Shown: positions 15,201 through 30,200 of the stretch, piece after piece
Layout: each line of letters opens with the position of its first letter
How positions within the stretch are numbered: the stretch's first letter is position 1
Assembly (NCBI GenBank): GCA_036850595.1
Contig: CM072162.1
Coordinates: 18,033,758 to 18,097,757, forward strand
Reading direction: 5' to 3'
Length of the DNA: 64,000 nt
From: Rhyacichthys aspro
Taxonomy: Eukaryota; Chordata; Actinopteri; Gobiiformes; Rhyacichthyidae
Position numbers and translations under genes: made by a program
Notes under the pieces: model-generated
Database searches by the model: none
What the model saw: the letters and a program-made list of their open reading frames with translations, nothing else
Told to the model about the DNA's origin: nothing

Positions 15201-18200
15201 CATCACCATTCATCAAGGATGGTTGTCTGGTAATCCCCAATGTAATTATCCAATCCCAGAACTTACTATTCACAATCCAGCTCGTAGGAAGTGGAACAAA
15301 AGACGCAATTCAATAATGTAGCTTGAGACTGTTTAACTACTTCACTCTGTGAGATTACTACAGGGACTTGACAAATCATGTGCATAGAAAACTCAATCGC
15401 CCTGTTCCAGTTTTCACTTTGAGGACACCACGGGGAACCAGCTGTGCCGAATCAACCCCAGACCATCTGCGGTTTGATGGGCTCCTATCCCACACCGCTC
15501 CTGAATTTACACACTGATTGAGGGAGAAAAAAATTACAGGTCTCCGTCTGGAGAGTGGAGAGCTCAGTTTGAGAGGATGTTGTTGCTCTCTTCTTTTATT
15601 TCCACCAAACACATCACAGAGACTTGTAAATAAGAGACAAAGAGCAGCAGACTGCGTCCCTTTGGGCCATTTAGAGCAATTGCAGTCATTAAGTAATGAT
15701 CTGTAATGAACTTAAGAAGTCTCTGTGCCCCACATTGTGGACGTGACGCAAATATCAGTAAAGACAAGGACGCTCATGGAAAACGCTGTAGGTTGGAGGT
15801 GATATTATTTATCTGCTTGTCTGCGGCTCTGAGGGTGGCGATGTATCTTTGAGGTATGATTAATTTATGTGGGGTATGTCAGGGGACTAAGTGTAGCCCA
15901 TTTTTCAACTTGACAACTAAACTGAGGCTTTGCAGAAAGAGAAGCAGAATGGCTCTACTATGAAGATTTAAACAGATTTCGGTGCAGGCATTTACAGCAC
16001 ATAAGCACATAAACAGACACACAATAACACAAAACTATTATATCCTGCTCTTAATTTCCTCTTTAAATGGACACAGTCACAATTTTATGCATCATTATTG
16101 TTGCGATTATACCACTTTCCAAGAAAATGACTGTGCTAATCTAAAACAAATAAATCCAAAGCTTCTTCTCTTCTGCAGTGGCCGTGTCGGGGGAGTAATA
16201 ACGACAGATCTTTTTTTTACATCAAATCTATGCTTTGTGTTTCTCAGACTGCACAGTAAAATGAAATGTCCTGCTTTTTCAAGGCTTCCGTTTCCAAGAT
16301 TTGAACTCACAAAGATTATATGCAATTTTAAATTACTGATGTATGTGATGTGACAGATTAAGTGTAGATGAGTCAAACGGGTCAACGGGTTTAAAATGTC
16401 CTGCAGCGACCTTGCTAATTTATTAAAAAGCAAATAGAGAAATAATGATGAAATATTCACAGCCCTTTTAACAAATGTAATTATGGTGCTGTTAACAGTA
16501 AAAACCTCCCTGACTCATGTTACAGAGTGCTCATTTTCTCCTTCATAACAGATTAATGTTTTTGCAAGGTCTTATATGCTGCTATTCATTTCTGGTACTT
16601 ACCATTTGCTCCCTTTCAAACTCAAAGTACACGCACACATTATGACCCGCCCTTTGTCCTCCTCAGCACTTACTGGACTCTGTTTTTGCACGTTCATCAG
16701 TGGGCAGTAACATTTCATAAATCAAACCAGACAAGTGTCTTTTTTCTCCCGACACCCAAATGTGTCGTCCGGAGAGGCTGGTGCGAAGAAAAATGACCAG
16801 AGAGAAAGGACATTTTGACAAAGATGCAGCTGAAGCATTGCAGAGAAGCCACACCTCAATAAGAGCCAATACTACTAACTCTAGAGACAGTAATGTTTGT
16901 GACCATCCCACTGCTATATGCTACTTCTCTTTATTTTCACTTTCTGTTAGATTATGCTCTTTAATTTATTCATATATTCACTGGAGTCTATCCCAGCTGG
17001 CCAAGAGTCTGAGGATAGGACCAATGGGCAATTTAAAAAAGTTAATCACCGAACAAACAAAGACACTCACAATTACTGACTTAAAGAGATCAATACCTGT
17101 GCAGAAACTACCTGCAAATCCTCACAAAATGACTGGACATTTTTTTAGGAACATCTTAGTACTGCTGATTGTGTAATTGTGAAATAAAAAATACTTCAGA
17201 TGGCATAGGTCTAAGTTATGCAAGTGTGTGTGTCCTTTTGGTCTGAAAAAAACCATTATAAACAGTGTAAATGTGGGTGGGACAGAACAGATTTATGCAG
17301 ACAATTAGTCAGCACCTTTCTATTTTACTAATTTCCTTAGCTAATTAAAAAGTAAATTACCCAAATGAATAGGCATTCGATTTTTAAAAGCACAGACTTG
17401 TAAACATAAAATTGCTCACCAGATAAACCGTCACTCTGTGATGCAAAGTTACCTACCTACAGCCAGAAGGGGCTGGTAGTGGCTGATGTTTTTGGTGGTG
17501 AGCGGTGGACACATGCGAATGGCAAACGGCGGCAGAGGCAGCCCAGACAGCAGCCCGGTCAACAGGAACTTCAACTGGACTTCATGTTGGTTTGAAGATG
17601 GAGGAGGAGTCTCACCAGCGATAAGGGTCTGACCTGGAAAAACAAGACAAATACTAGAATTATAGCACATTTCAATATATAATTGTCTCTATGAATTACA
17701 CATTTCAATGTTTTCTTATTTCATATTCAGATGGGCTACTCCTGACTCTGTTCTAAGAAGCACTATTTACAATTTATATAGGGTAAATAAAATCCTATTC
17801 AATTAGGAGCTTTTGCAATTTGACCACAAGTGGATCCAGCAGAAAACAACAATTCACTTTGGTTCATTAAATTTTGCTGCTCTTCACGACTTAAGGATTT
17901 TCTGGTCAGACAATTAAGCTTCATATAGACTTAAACCAGATATGGTATCTGCTGATTTTGTAGTGATTTCTAAGAGCAGCCACTTTCCATCATTACCTGA
18001 GGCTTTTCACTATAAAACCACTTAGATTAAAGCACTGATTTTGACTGCTATTTGAAAATAAGACCATTAATGAGGACATTTCATGTTAAATTAGCCATTT
18101 CCTGTATGTATTTTATGAGGAGCACCATTATTTGAGTGCAACCCTAGGTTTAATTGGCACGGGTTGAAAAAAAATCCATCTCATTCTCCAGCACTTTATC

Positions 18201-21200
18201 TTCTCTATTTAAATGCATGGCTGCACTAGAGATAATGATGTGACATAATGACAAAACTCCAAACTCCAAACAAACAAACACCATAAAGACAAAGAGTTAG
18301 TTAGTTGAAAAGTCAGTGTGCCAGTGTTTTTGCTGATGCCTGTTCATATATAGTAGATGGAAAGGAAAAGAGGGCTCCAACGGGACTAGCTCCCACTGAC
18401 CCACAGTTAAAATTCAGGTCTTTATTTGTATATTTACTTATTCTCCTTTTGGGGGGTCTTGCCAGCCAAACACCGTCAGGACCAGTGTGATTGACAGTTT
18501 GTGCATCGGTTACTGGCTTAAAGGATGTACTTCAAAGATCCTTCTTTATGCACAAGAATGATTGAGCTCTCTTCTTCTTTGACTTCTTCTTCTGCGCCTC
18601 TGTGGTTAGCCTGACCCTTTAACTAAAGTTCACACCATCATACTTCCTCATTCTCTTACAGATTTTTTTTTTTTCTAAAGCACTTCTAGCTTCATGAACA
18701 CATTTAGTTTACTTCTGAAGCTTCATAATGAATGACTTTAAAAAGGTGAAGTCACAGTTCATTCATTATTTGTTTATTTTTATTCTTCCACAGTCTGTGT
18801 CTCATGTCAACCCATCCATCAAATTTTAACAAGTTTCTACAACAGTGTAAAAGTCAGCAACCTGCAGGGAGAGTGCCTTATAACACGAGCTTTATTAAGC
18901 AACTGTCATCCAGAGCTGTTGCTCCAGGCAGTCACCGGCCTCAGTGCAGATTTGTGTGTGTGTTTTGGGAGCAGATATAAAATAACTACAAGTATAGCAC
19001 CTCCCAAATGTCCTCTCCACACTGGCACTTTGACTTTTCCTGAACTGGCGAATGAAATAAAATAAATAAAACCCTGCATATCATTACTGTTTTATCCTTT
19101 AGATAAAAATGAATTCAATAGAGACAGAGGACTGGAGAAGACTAGAAAGAACCTGTAACACATTGTAAGCAAAATAATATGATTTTGAAGACACCAAAGG
19201 AAGAACGCCCAAAGCACCCATGGGACTCTATGGGGAAGCGCTCGGTCTGGGGAATAATGCCAGCCTGTGTAGTGTCCTCTGTAGTGCGCAGCAGTCACAC
19301 ATTAAAGTGGTTACAGAAGGCTGCCCTGAGGCCCCTCACATAAGAGGTAAATATGAGAGGGTCTGCCTCACACAAACACAACACACACACAAAACAATAG
19401 GCTTTATACTTCTTAGTCTTTAAAAAGTGAAACAGTAAAAGTTTTAAATAGAGTTATAGATGTGCTTCAAGTTAACTTTCTAACCAACTATCTGGGTCAA
19501 AGTCAAGATGCAAAATGTCCCCGGCCAATGCCATGTCTTTTTATCTTGAAGACGGAAGCCACTTTTATGGCCACCTTTTGTTGTGGCACATTCATGTCTT
19601 TCTCATGTCTTGCCTCATCCTAAAGGTGCATAGCCGGCTTTGGGGATGCAGCTTGGTCCTGTTTCAATCCCACAAAAGGAAGCAGTAACCGAGGAGTCAC
19701 AGAGATGAGACCAAACGAATTGGCAGGAGAAAAATGCTACTGATGACGTATTAGGTCTGTATGGAGCAGAATATGCACAAAAACAAGAAAAAAGAGTTTT
19801 AAATATGCTGTATTTATGTTTATTAATGCAAGTTAACCATCTGCTTTTTGGTTTTGATTTCTCTCTGCAATTATTTAGCTGCTTTATTTATTGATTACAC
19901 AATATGTCATGCTTTTTATGATATTGGGAATTTTTTTTAAATGAGGAAAGAAGTATATTGAGAGTGGAAGATATATTTTTTATGTGAGTTATTTTTGAAT
20001 GAGTGCTTTTTCACCTTTCTTTATCGGCGGCAAATACCAGAATCTGACACTGTTCGTTGTCATGGTAACATACGTCCAAGTTCTTAGCCTGACGAAAAGG
20101 TGGCCAATGTTTTGTCCCATAAGTACTTCTTTTGGTGAAAGCGTTGACCTTGCATTAGACTGTTCTTACACAGTAGAGTATGCAGTCTAAAACACCAGCC
20201 CCTCACTGTATTTGCAGCCGGTTCTTACCGATCATGCTGTTGAGGGACAGATCCTGAATCCTCTTCTGGTTTGGACCCAGAGGAGCTCCACAAAAAGCCA
20301 CAGGGGAATAAAGTGGTGACAGACCCGAACTGTGAGAGAGGGAGGAGAGACAGTACGTGATAATTAAACATTAATTATGAAACTGCACAGGTAATAAAAT
20401 GGCAGTTGCTGCTGAGATGGATTTGCTCTGATTGACCCCTCCTACTGTGTGATAACTGTGGGTCCATCAAGTAATCAGATGCTGTTCAATCAAAACAAGG
20501 CAGTTCATGGAAATGTGAGCCCAGAAGCAGAAAATAATGTGTGTGTATTTTTGCTTTTTGTTTATTTTGTCCAATCATTGCATGTATATTATTCTTTATA
20601 TTGTTCAACGTATACATTTTTTCATGCTTCTATATATATATATGTGCTATAAGCTGCTGGATGTCAATATTGCCTAGAGAATAATGAAGCACCTCTGAAT
20701 AAATCTAGTACACGTGTAACAAAGTAGTCTCTCCATAAATAGCCTATCTTCATTTATCTTTATACGCACAGCCCAAGTGACAACACCACCTCACTAAGGA
20801 CGGTAGCGGGAATTATTCATGTCATTCCACAGGCCCAGTGCCAAAACCTCTTGTAAGTATTTGTTTTAACTTTTTTGTGCCAGATAGATGAACTGAGCGC
20901 AAGAAAACAAAATCACAGAGAAGCATCCGAATATCATTTAGCTTTAGTGAAAAGGATAGTCCTGAAATGGAGCACATTCAAACCAATTTACAAAACAAAA
21001 TGGTAAAAGCAAGTGTTTTCTTTAATACCATACTTAAGATATTTTTGCTCACTCCAATTGAAAAGAAACTGTCACTGTCATCAGCAGTAAGGCAGTGCTT
21101 CATTTTAAACATATTCAATGAACAAGCTAAACTGAACTATTCACTAAGAAACCTAAAATTGGGTCAGGGGATTATCTCGCCTTAATCCAGTTCGACTCAG

Positions 21201-24200
21201 CTTACAGAGTATTTAAACTTTTAACCAAATCTTTCCTAACTGCAGGCCTGTCACGTTTCTTTAAAGTGCTACCGAGAAAACATTTGTGAGGGTTTGTACC
21301 TGGGATTAACAGGAGCCTTGCCGGTGTGTGCTTTGAGCTCCCACAGCATGACTCTGCCATCGCTGACCATGAGAGCAGCATTATTTTCATTGACGGGGCA
21401 GATGACCATACGATAGGGCCGCACCGTCTTAGTGACTCTGATGGCATCGCATTGAGAACGCAGGTCGTATACAAGCTCTTGGACGCTCTGCTCAGGGTCT
21501 GACGGAGAAGAGAATCAAATATGGCAACAATGAAACAAAAAGATGTAATAATTGAGCAAGAATGAGATAGAAATTATGAGTTCATAATAAAAGCGGCCGA
21601 GAAAAGGTAGACATTTACATTTAAAGATGGCGTGTTAGAAGACAGGAAAATGATATAGATAAGGGAGGAAATGCAAGTAAGAGACTGACTAAAGTAAATG
21701 ACAGAGAGAAAAAAGAGCCAGCAGAGATAAGCATTAAATAAAATGAAAGATAAGCAAGGCAGAGACAGAGATTCAGTGAGACAACAGGCTCCCACAGCAC
21801 AAAGGAAATAATAAATGGAACATTTTGGGGCTAAATGCCCACTGGAGCAGAGGCAGAGGTGACAGAACCGGGCTGGCTACTGTGCAATTTGGCTGAAGCT
21901 CTAAAGTGTGTTTTTTTTTAATGCCCTGTTTCCAGAAGTGCACAGACTTTTGCTACATCATGCTTTTTCTTTTCTCGATTTTCTGACATGCTGCAGTCTG
22001 GTAAATGGAAAAAAACAGGAATGAAAAATGGAAATACTACACATTTTCACCTCTTCAAATTGCTTAATGACAACATTCTTAAATTTCAAGATTTAGATTT
22101 ACATATTACACAGAAACACAACCTGGGTCATGTTCATATAATGTCGCTATTTTTGTGGCTGACATCACCTCTGTCCTAGCCTCTCCTTCCTGACCCACCG
22201 ACGTCTAGTGGGTCTCAAACCCTGCCCATTGAGCCAGGCTTCCACCGCGCATAACAACAGTGGCAACACTGACCAATTACGATCATTTATCTAAAACTGG
22301 CTTATGCTTTCTGAAGGATGTGATGACTCATAAAGAAATGAAACTAGTCTCTTTGTGCCATGGTTTACGTCAAGTCATTCATTTCTCAAATTGGTTTAAT
22401 CAGTCCCACCCTCTGGAAGACAAAATTGGATCGAGAGGGGCCTGACTAATTTTAAGTACAGAATAGAAAAAGAATGAGGATGGCTGGCCAGGTGAGCTGC
22501 ATCTGGCCTGCATAAGCACCAATAAAACAGTGCTAGAGGTGGAAGATACAGCAAAAATATCATAATTTTTTACTTATGGCCACATCACAATTTGTTTTTT
22601 TTTAATTTCATATTGATTTTATTTTACTTAATATGTTACCCTTATACAGAGGATCACTAATGTTCTACTGCATCTGGTAAAACAAAGCAAACTATAACAT
22701 GCATCTTTAAGTGAGCACAGAACTTAGAATAGAATAACATTTTAATTCTTATACTGTCCAATCACACAGCCCTATGTCTATGCAGCACTGCACCAAACTC
22801 AACAGTGAACATTATGGTACAGTCTTTGATGGAAATGAGACTCAATGCAGTGATGTTTCTCAGACCTGTAGCATCTTCTGTAGAAGTGGAGCGACATACG
22901 CGGAGAGTGATGCATCCGTTTTCATGGAGGCAGTAGAGGGCATCCCTCTGAGCACAAGGGATCACCTAAATTAAAAGAAGGAGTGAAATACAGAAACGGG
23001 TGGATCATTGACTTAACAATAGAGTTTGATCAATGCTTCACACAATAGAAAATAACTGAAGCTTAAACAAAACAAAGGAGTGTATTTTAGCCCTGAAAGG
23101 TTTTGTAATGGGTTGCATTAACCTCGACAACAGGAGGTGCCCCTGATTTAGTGCGACATCTCACATGTGTGTAGAGTGTGTGCCACAGCTGACAGTGTGT
23201 CTATGACAGATACGCACTCCTCTGTATTTCCCTGTCTCTCTTTAGCACTTACACCTTCCACGCTGCAGGCTGAACTTTTACCGAAGCCGTGTGATCAGTC
23301 ATGCAAATGGGCCGCGTGACAAGCACTTTATAATACTTAGCAGAGAGAGGCTTCGGCCAGACCCCTCCCGGGCAGCTAAATAATAACTGCCCACTTTTAT
23401 ACTGTGACTTCTGGGCTGACTCTTCGACAACAAAGCCTTGCTCCGCACCTTGGCATCGTTTTTATGTAAATCTATTTAAACCTAATTGATGCCAGGCCAC
23501 AGAAAGTATGATTTATGAAGGAAACACAAGAATATCTACATAGAAGCAGTTACTCATGAACTCAAAGTGATTATTTTGGCTTAGCTTCAACCCCAATACA
23601 AAACATATCTTCTCAGGTTAAAGGCAGGTCATCACAATGCTTATTCACTCCAGATGCTGCTCATAGTAAGGAGTGAATCTTGGTTAAAACAAGAGTGTGT
23701 CTCTTCCATTACTGACTCTGCAGCTGTGACAAATCCTCAATCTTATACCCTTACAGCATTCATCACTTTTCAATTAGAAACCCAGGCAGTAAAACGAAGA
23801 CATTGGCACCTAAAGGTCACACATACTGCTGGGCTTGGCATCGAAAAGAGCAAGAAGCTGGCACTGCTCTAGAGGTTTTTAATGCTGTAAGGACTGAGCA
23901 GACCTGCTGTGCCACTATCACACAGACATAAGGTGGGAGGGAAGTTTATCATTCACAGCAGGAGGAACAGGCTTTGTGAAAGTACTAGCCTTGATTTCTG
24001 CAAAGCACTTCCAGTAATTGAGTTGAGGTAGAAACTGTGCTATAGGTTCATTTAAGGGGAAGGAATATGTGACGGTGATCAAAGGCTAAATCCTGGAGTC
24101 GGAAAATGAGGGAGCACAATCTTACCTATATTTATCTCACCTAGGGCAACAACGTTAAGCGAACTAAGCTGTTTTTTGCAAAAGCAACTTCCGAATCCAC

Positions 24201-27200
24201 ACAGTAAGCGTCTTTTCATTACAATCAGGCACATTAATGAGAGCTCAGAGATATTTTACATAAATGACCCACACTGCTACTGCCGTATTATGTTATGTTC
24301 TGTAATGACCATGGAGCCACTGTTCCACCAGTTGTCATGTGCAGTAAGTGAGTCTAGCCAAGTCTAATCGTTTCTCATGAACCACAGGTGTACACAAGTA
24401 TTAGAATTACTGAGATTACTATCCAATAAACCTACCAATAAACTGTATGCTTTTTAAGATATTTTTGGATAAATGTCAAAACAATCAGTGGAGAATGAAT
24501 AATGCAAATGAGGTTAAAGCTGTCCTAAGCCTGAGCATAATTCCAAAAACAAGCTGTATTTTTAAAGAAAACAAGCCACAAGTGTGTTATTAAATATTTA
24601 TAAGTCAGTTTATAGGCACATCAAAAGGACACTGCATAATGAGTTTAAGATGTTTATATCTATTTTATTATTCTGGCTTTAGTTTGACTAAACTTAACTG
24701 CTCAGGCTCCAATAAAAACTGCACCAAGTCTACAGCAAACAAAATATGCCATAAACAGACAGGGTGGATAGTGTCCCTTTTATTTTACAGTGATATATCA
24801 AAATATGAAGGAAAAATAAAGAAAGAAAGTGGTGTATTTATCCATTTTTGTTATCACCCATCTCATTAAGGACTGTAACTATTTTGAAAGGGCATTAACA
24901 TATTTGTAAAAAGTCACAATAACACAAACTTAAAATGTTGAAACGTGGAAAAAAAAACAAAACAGACTAAGCATATCCACAGCAGCAGATTACATCCTTG
25001 CAGTCATTTATTTATATAATCAACAAACCTTTCTAAGAATTTCCTTGTATGCAAGTTTTTACTAAGTTCACATATATCTTGTTATGTTTTATTTATCTGA
25101 GCTAATCCCCTTTAACCACAAAACCTAAGGCATTGTAAAATATGAAGTTACTTAATGTAATAAAAGTGTTAAAAGCACCCAGTGGTCAGAGCTGTGTTAC
25201 ATTAAAATGGCAGCCATCTTTGACCCACTGAGTTTAGCAATAAATGGGGTTTTTTTTGCCCAATTTCCGGTTGTAACAGACAATTTCTCCATGTGCATGT
25301 TCTCCATTACCTGAATGAAGGGCACCCCAGAGCGTTCAATGGCCACCACTCCCACAGTCTGGCTCAGCTCCAGGTCCAGGATGAGGATTTCTCTGGGATA
25401 AAGCAGCAGCATGTGGTTCCTCTTGGACGGCAGGTACGACAGCTGCAGACAGTCGTTGAGTGTCACCGCCTCCGCACTGCAACGACACATTACACCATAC
25501 ACCATTAAGTCCATAAAATACTCCTTAAACTAACTGATTTTAATTTCTCATGGGCTAGCATATTATAAACACATTATAATAAAAGTAATTAAGCAAAATA
25601 CATGTATGTCTCACTGCTAAATTTATCTTGTTTTTTATTATAGTTCGCCCACAAAGGAGGCTGAATAAATTAAAGCAAATACAGAAGAAGATGGATGATT
25701 GTGGCTTATAGGGTTTGTCATTTGTATGTACAATGTAACACTCGTATAACGAAAACTATATTTTCATTATTAGTTATATTTTAAGATTTAATTAGATCCA
25801 CTGTAGGAAAATATGAACTGTTGTTGCAGCAAAGATAAACAACATGAAAAAATAAGAAGTACAAGAAACAAAAGAAAAACACAAAGGAGCCATAACGATA
25901 CAATTGTTTTCTTGTTGTTTTTTTCTAGGAACAATACAAACACCATAGAACAATACTGTGGCCTTGAAAACCGCACACCTCCAGCTAAATATTCTACATT
26001 ACTGAATACTGATGTGACTAATGATGTTCAACCCCTGATGCTCCTGCAATAGTGGAAAAACAGGACTGAAAACAGCTGAGACAAAGACTAACATCAGCTC
26101 CACATCCATCAGTCACTTCCCCCGTTCCCTCCAGGTCACGATGAGATCAAATCAAAGGACACACAAACTTTATAAGGCCTTAGTGATCATTATCGTCTGG
26201 GGAAAGTGAGACAGATAAAACCCGGCTCAACAGGAGAACCTTTAAAAGCTGATGTGCTAAATCACACTGTTAGCAGCACAAAGGGCAGGGACATGAACAG
26301 AAATGTTTTAGATACCAAAGGCAGAGCATCAGAAAGTACCTGCATCAGGGCTTGATGTCTTTAATGTAAAACAAAAGCAACGGGTCTTAAAAGAAAAAAG
26401 CCTTAAGGCGACCTGCAAAATATTTCAACAGTGTCGTGAGCATGAAAATGAAACACTTGTTCAAAAAAGCCATGCAAATAGGAGCACAGCTGAACAAAGA
26501 GGAACATAACTATATTTTCAATACTGCATAACTTTATAATGTTTAATAACACTCTATGCATGAGTCTATCTTTGAAAAATCGACATTTAAAGACCCATAA
26601 AACCCATCTATTACTTACTTCTAGAGATGTCCATATGTGTTCCTTTTTTATTTTACAATCCTCATAATCCTCATATTTATTTTGTTTCTAAATTAATTAA
26701 ATTGACCTTATTCAATGACCTCTTTAGACTCAGTTCTGCTATAGACAACAGCATGTCCCTACAGGGCTACCGTAAGCACTTACAGGATGTAAACCCCACT
26801 GCACATGGTAGAGCTCTAACTCAAAGTCAGCGCAGAGTCCCTCAAAAACAACAATCCCCTGTAGCTTCTTTTCTTTGATTATATCATAATATAACGTGCC
26901 TTATGCTCAGAAAGAGTGTATGACATATAAATTATGTAGGGAAGGGAAATTATTCAAAACAATATAAATGAAAACCTACAAACTAGCACATAGTTATGCT
27001 CTAGACATTTATGAATTAAGATAAAATATGCATACTTTGGAAAACAATAACAGCTTTAATAGTGTATAGAGTAATAAAATATAATACGAAAGCCAGAACA
27101 AATCTCTATTGTTCATTTTGTGTAACTAGAGTAAAATCTTGTCTTAATTGTGATTGGGGTCATATTGCTCAGCTCCTGTGGTTCCAACTTTACATCTAAA

Positions 27201-30200
27201 GTACAGAGTAACTTTCACATTCAGATTCTGGGAGCTGCCGCTACATAAATCATGCACATGGATCCCACAGTGTGCATAATTACACTGTATAATTGCGGCA
27301 TTGAGACTTGGATAGAAGAAGACCAGCAGCTCCAAAAGCAGCTGGAGATGGTTCCCAACACTGAGAGCAGGAAATGAGATAAAACACTAACTTCTAATCA
27401 AAAACAACACCACATATTGAGCATTTTTTCATCTTCTTGCTTCTCTATGAGCAATGAATAAAGACATATCCACTGAATTATATGACACTACTTTATACCC
27501 AGACTGCCTGCATGTACTGTATGTGTGTGTGTGATTGGACACAATGAAAACAATCCCACGATTTCAAAATGACAGCTATTGATAAACGAACTTAATCTGT
27601 GAGCGGATTATTGGCTGGAAGATGAGAGAGTCATTTGCATGATACTGTACTGGATTCGGTTACTGTCTAATAATACAGTGGAAGAGCTGAGCTGTGTGCA
27701 AAATCCTCATCTATCATCTTGAGGCAGAGGCAGAAATGAAAGATACAACCTTTTCCTAAAACCCACACAATCAACTGCAACTAATTTTGGGCAAGAAGGT
27801 AATAAGGAAGGAGGTGTGACATACAAAAAGACAGAAATGGAAACACAGAGAGAGGCAGGAGAGTAAAGAAGACAAGTGGATTAATATGAGTTTGTTACTA
27901 GCGCTGCTTGGGGCGGGTGGACATGGAGGTCTGGGGGTTGCTGCTATAAATATGTCCCTTCACCAGACGCCACGACAGGCTCAGTTCAAACAGCCCTGTG
28001 GTTCAGATATAACGCACATGGCTTGATTATTTATCAAGTAATTCACAAAAGAGTTTGACATGTTAATTACAATTAATGTGTTGTTTGTTCTCCTAATATG
28101 GGTTGACATTTGTTTTAATGTTGACTGATCCAACCAAAGAGGACCTTTAAAAATCTCTCTCGCCTGTAGATATGAAACGTTCTAGACGACAAACTGGTTG
28201 TTTTCCATATAGTTGGTGAAAAAGGAGTGCAACAGTAGAAAAACTAAAGAATAGCATGACGTAAGCTAATTAATTTGGTAAAATAACAATTAAATAATAA
28301 TAAATAATAAACTAAACTAAATTAAAATAAACCAAACTAAAATACAATAAAATACAATTAAATTAAATTAAAAATTGTTTTAACTGTAAATTTTAACTAT
28401 AAATTCCACTTCAAAAAGAAATAAAGGAGTCATTTAAATTATAATTGAAAGACTGTATTGTTAATTCAATTAAAAAGAAATTAATACTTTTTTTTATTTA
28501 AGGGGATTTAGCTCTATCACTCTTTAGGTCTGTTAGAAAATTCTAAATGGATTCTTGCACAAGTAAATGCTGATTAAATAAATGTTCTATGTACTGGTAA
28601 ATGAATACATGTAATTGCAATTTAATACAAATATTTTACATTAAGGGCATCTTGCTGTCTCACCTGGTAGAGCACATACCACATACCAGGGAGACCCGGG
28701 TCATTCCTCTCTCTCACCCTGTTTCCTATCTGTGTACACTGTATCTTTAAAAAGAGGCAAAAAGGCAAAAAATATATAACATAAAGATAATATTCTTTAG
28801 TCCATATTTCAGGGATGAGTTGTATGTGAATGCTCTTGACTCTTTGGAGGCTAAGGCTCAATGTGAGTCATAAAATTGATTGGTTTAGCGTATCTAACTG
28901 TTCTAGCATCAGTCTTACATACTGAAAGTAAATCCAGCTGCATTCCTAACTAAACCATTAATCTCATATTAAACCCTGCTATTTAATCACTTCAGTAAAT
29001 CCAAGACGTGATGAATAGTTTTGCCTTATTCCTTATGCTCCATTCCACCAAAACAAATAAGCTGTCACAATTTGCCTTCAACAGATTAGTCTCCTTGCCA
29101 AAAATGAGAAGAACAGCATGGTTGCAGCATAATGGAGAGTGCTTGAGAGCAGCATCTCAGTGAAGCACCACGCTCACGGGCTGACTCAGCTTCATTATTT
29201 TGAAAGGGAAGCCAAACTCAACCTGTTGAGAGTACACTTAAAAATAGGACATTAATGTGTTCTTTTCACTTGATTTTCAACTGGATGTTCTTTTATTAAA
29301 GCACGAAAAGGAGGTTGGAGATTTCTTCTTGCAACCTTTGTTCTTTTTTCATCTTTTTCTTTGTACTTAAATGCATTAAATGTCTATTTTGATTAATCAG
29401 ACTAGACATAGTCCTTGCCTGAATGTGAGGTCCAGCAACAGAGGACACAACTTAATCAATGCATGCTGACAGTCACAGACACACTGCTGGTCAAGGATAA
29501 ATATATACAGTAACCTTTGTAGCCACAGATGCCCTGAGTCTACAACCTGTCAGGAACAATTACCCCTGACAAAACAGTGATAATTAAACTGCACAGACTG
29601 TAGAAGCTGTGAGTCCAAGGCTTTAAGGTCACCCATGGAAAACAAACTGGGCCTTGGTTTAAAGTAGAAAGTGATAAGCAAATTAGGAAAAGGTCTAAAG
29701 GAATGGAGAGGATGGAGGTCACATTTAGTTAGCAACAGCCTGTGTAGCTAGCTGGTGATGCTAACAGGCCTTGGTGAACTTAATTAGAATGCATAATTAG
29801 AATGGACTGTAGAGGGTCTGTTTCAGGAAAAAGAGCGTAACCACAAGGAAAGAAGGAAATAAATGCCTTTACTGCAAACAGCAACACTAAACGACAGGTG
29901 GGTAGAGTTAAATTAAAAGGCAGAGTAAACCTGGACTTTGATTCAGTAAAAAGCACTAAGAAAGAATATTGGCAATGGGATCAGGTTTGCCAACAAAATT
30001 AAGCCCTAAAAGTATAACTTCAAAGCTAATTGCAAATAAGCATCACACTGTTAAATTGCCTCTAATGTGGTGTAATGTGGCAGTTGAATACCTCCTGATT
30101 TGGAGAACCAGATGGTCCTCTGGGCGTGCAAAAGTAAGAGTTAAATGACCAGAAAACAGAGTGAATTCATATTTTATGCAATTTTTAAATAGTAGTCAAT

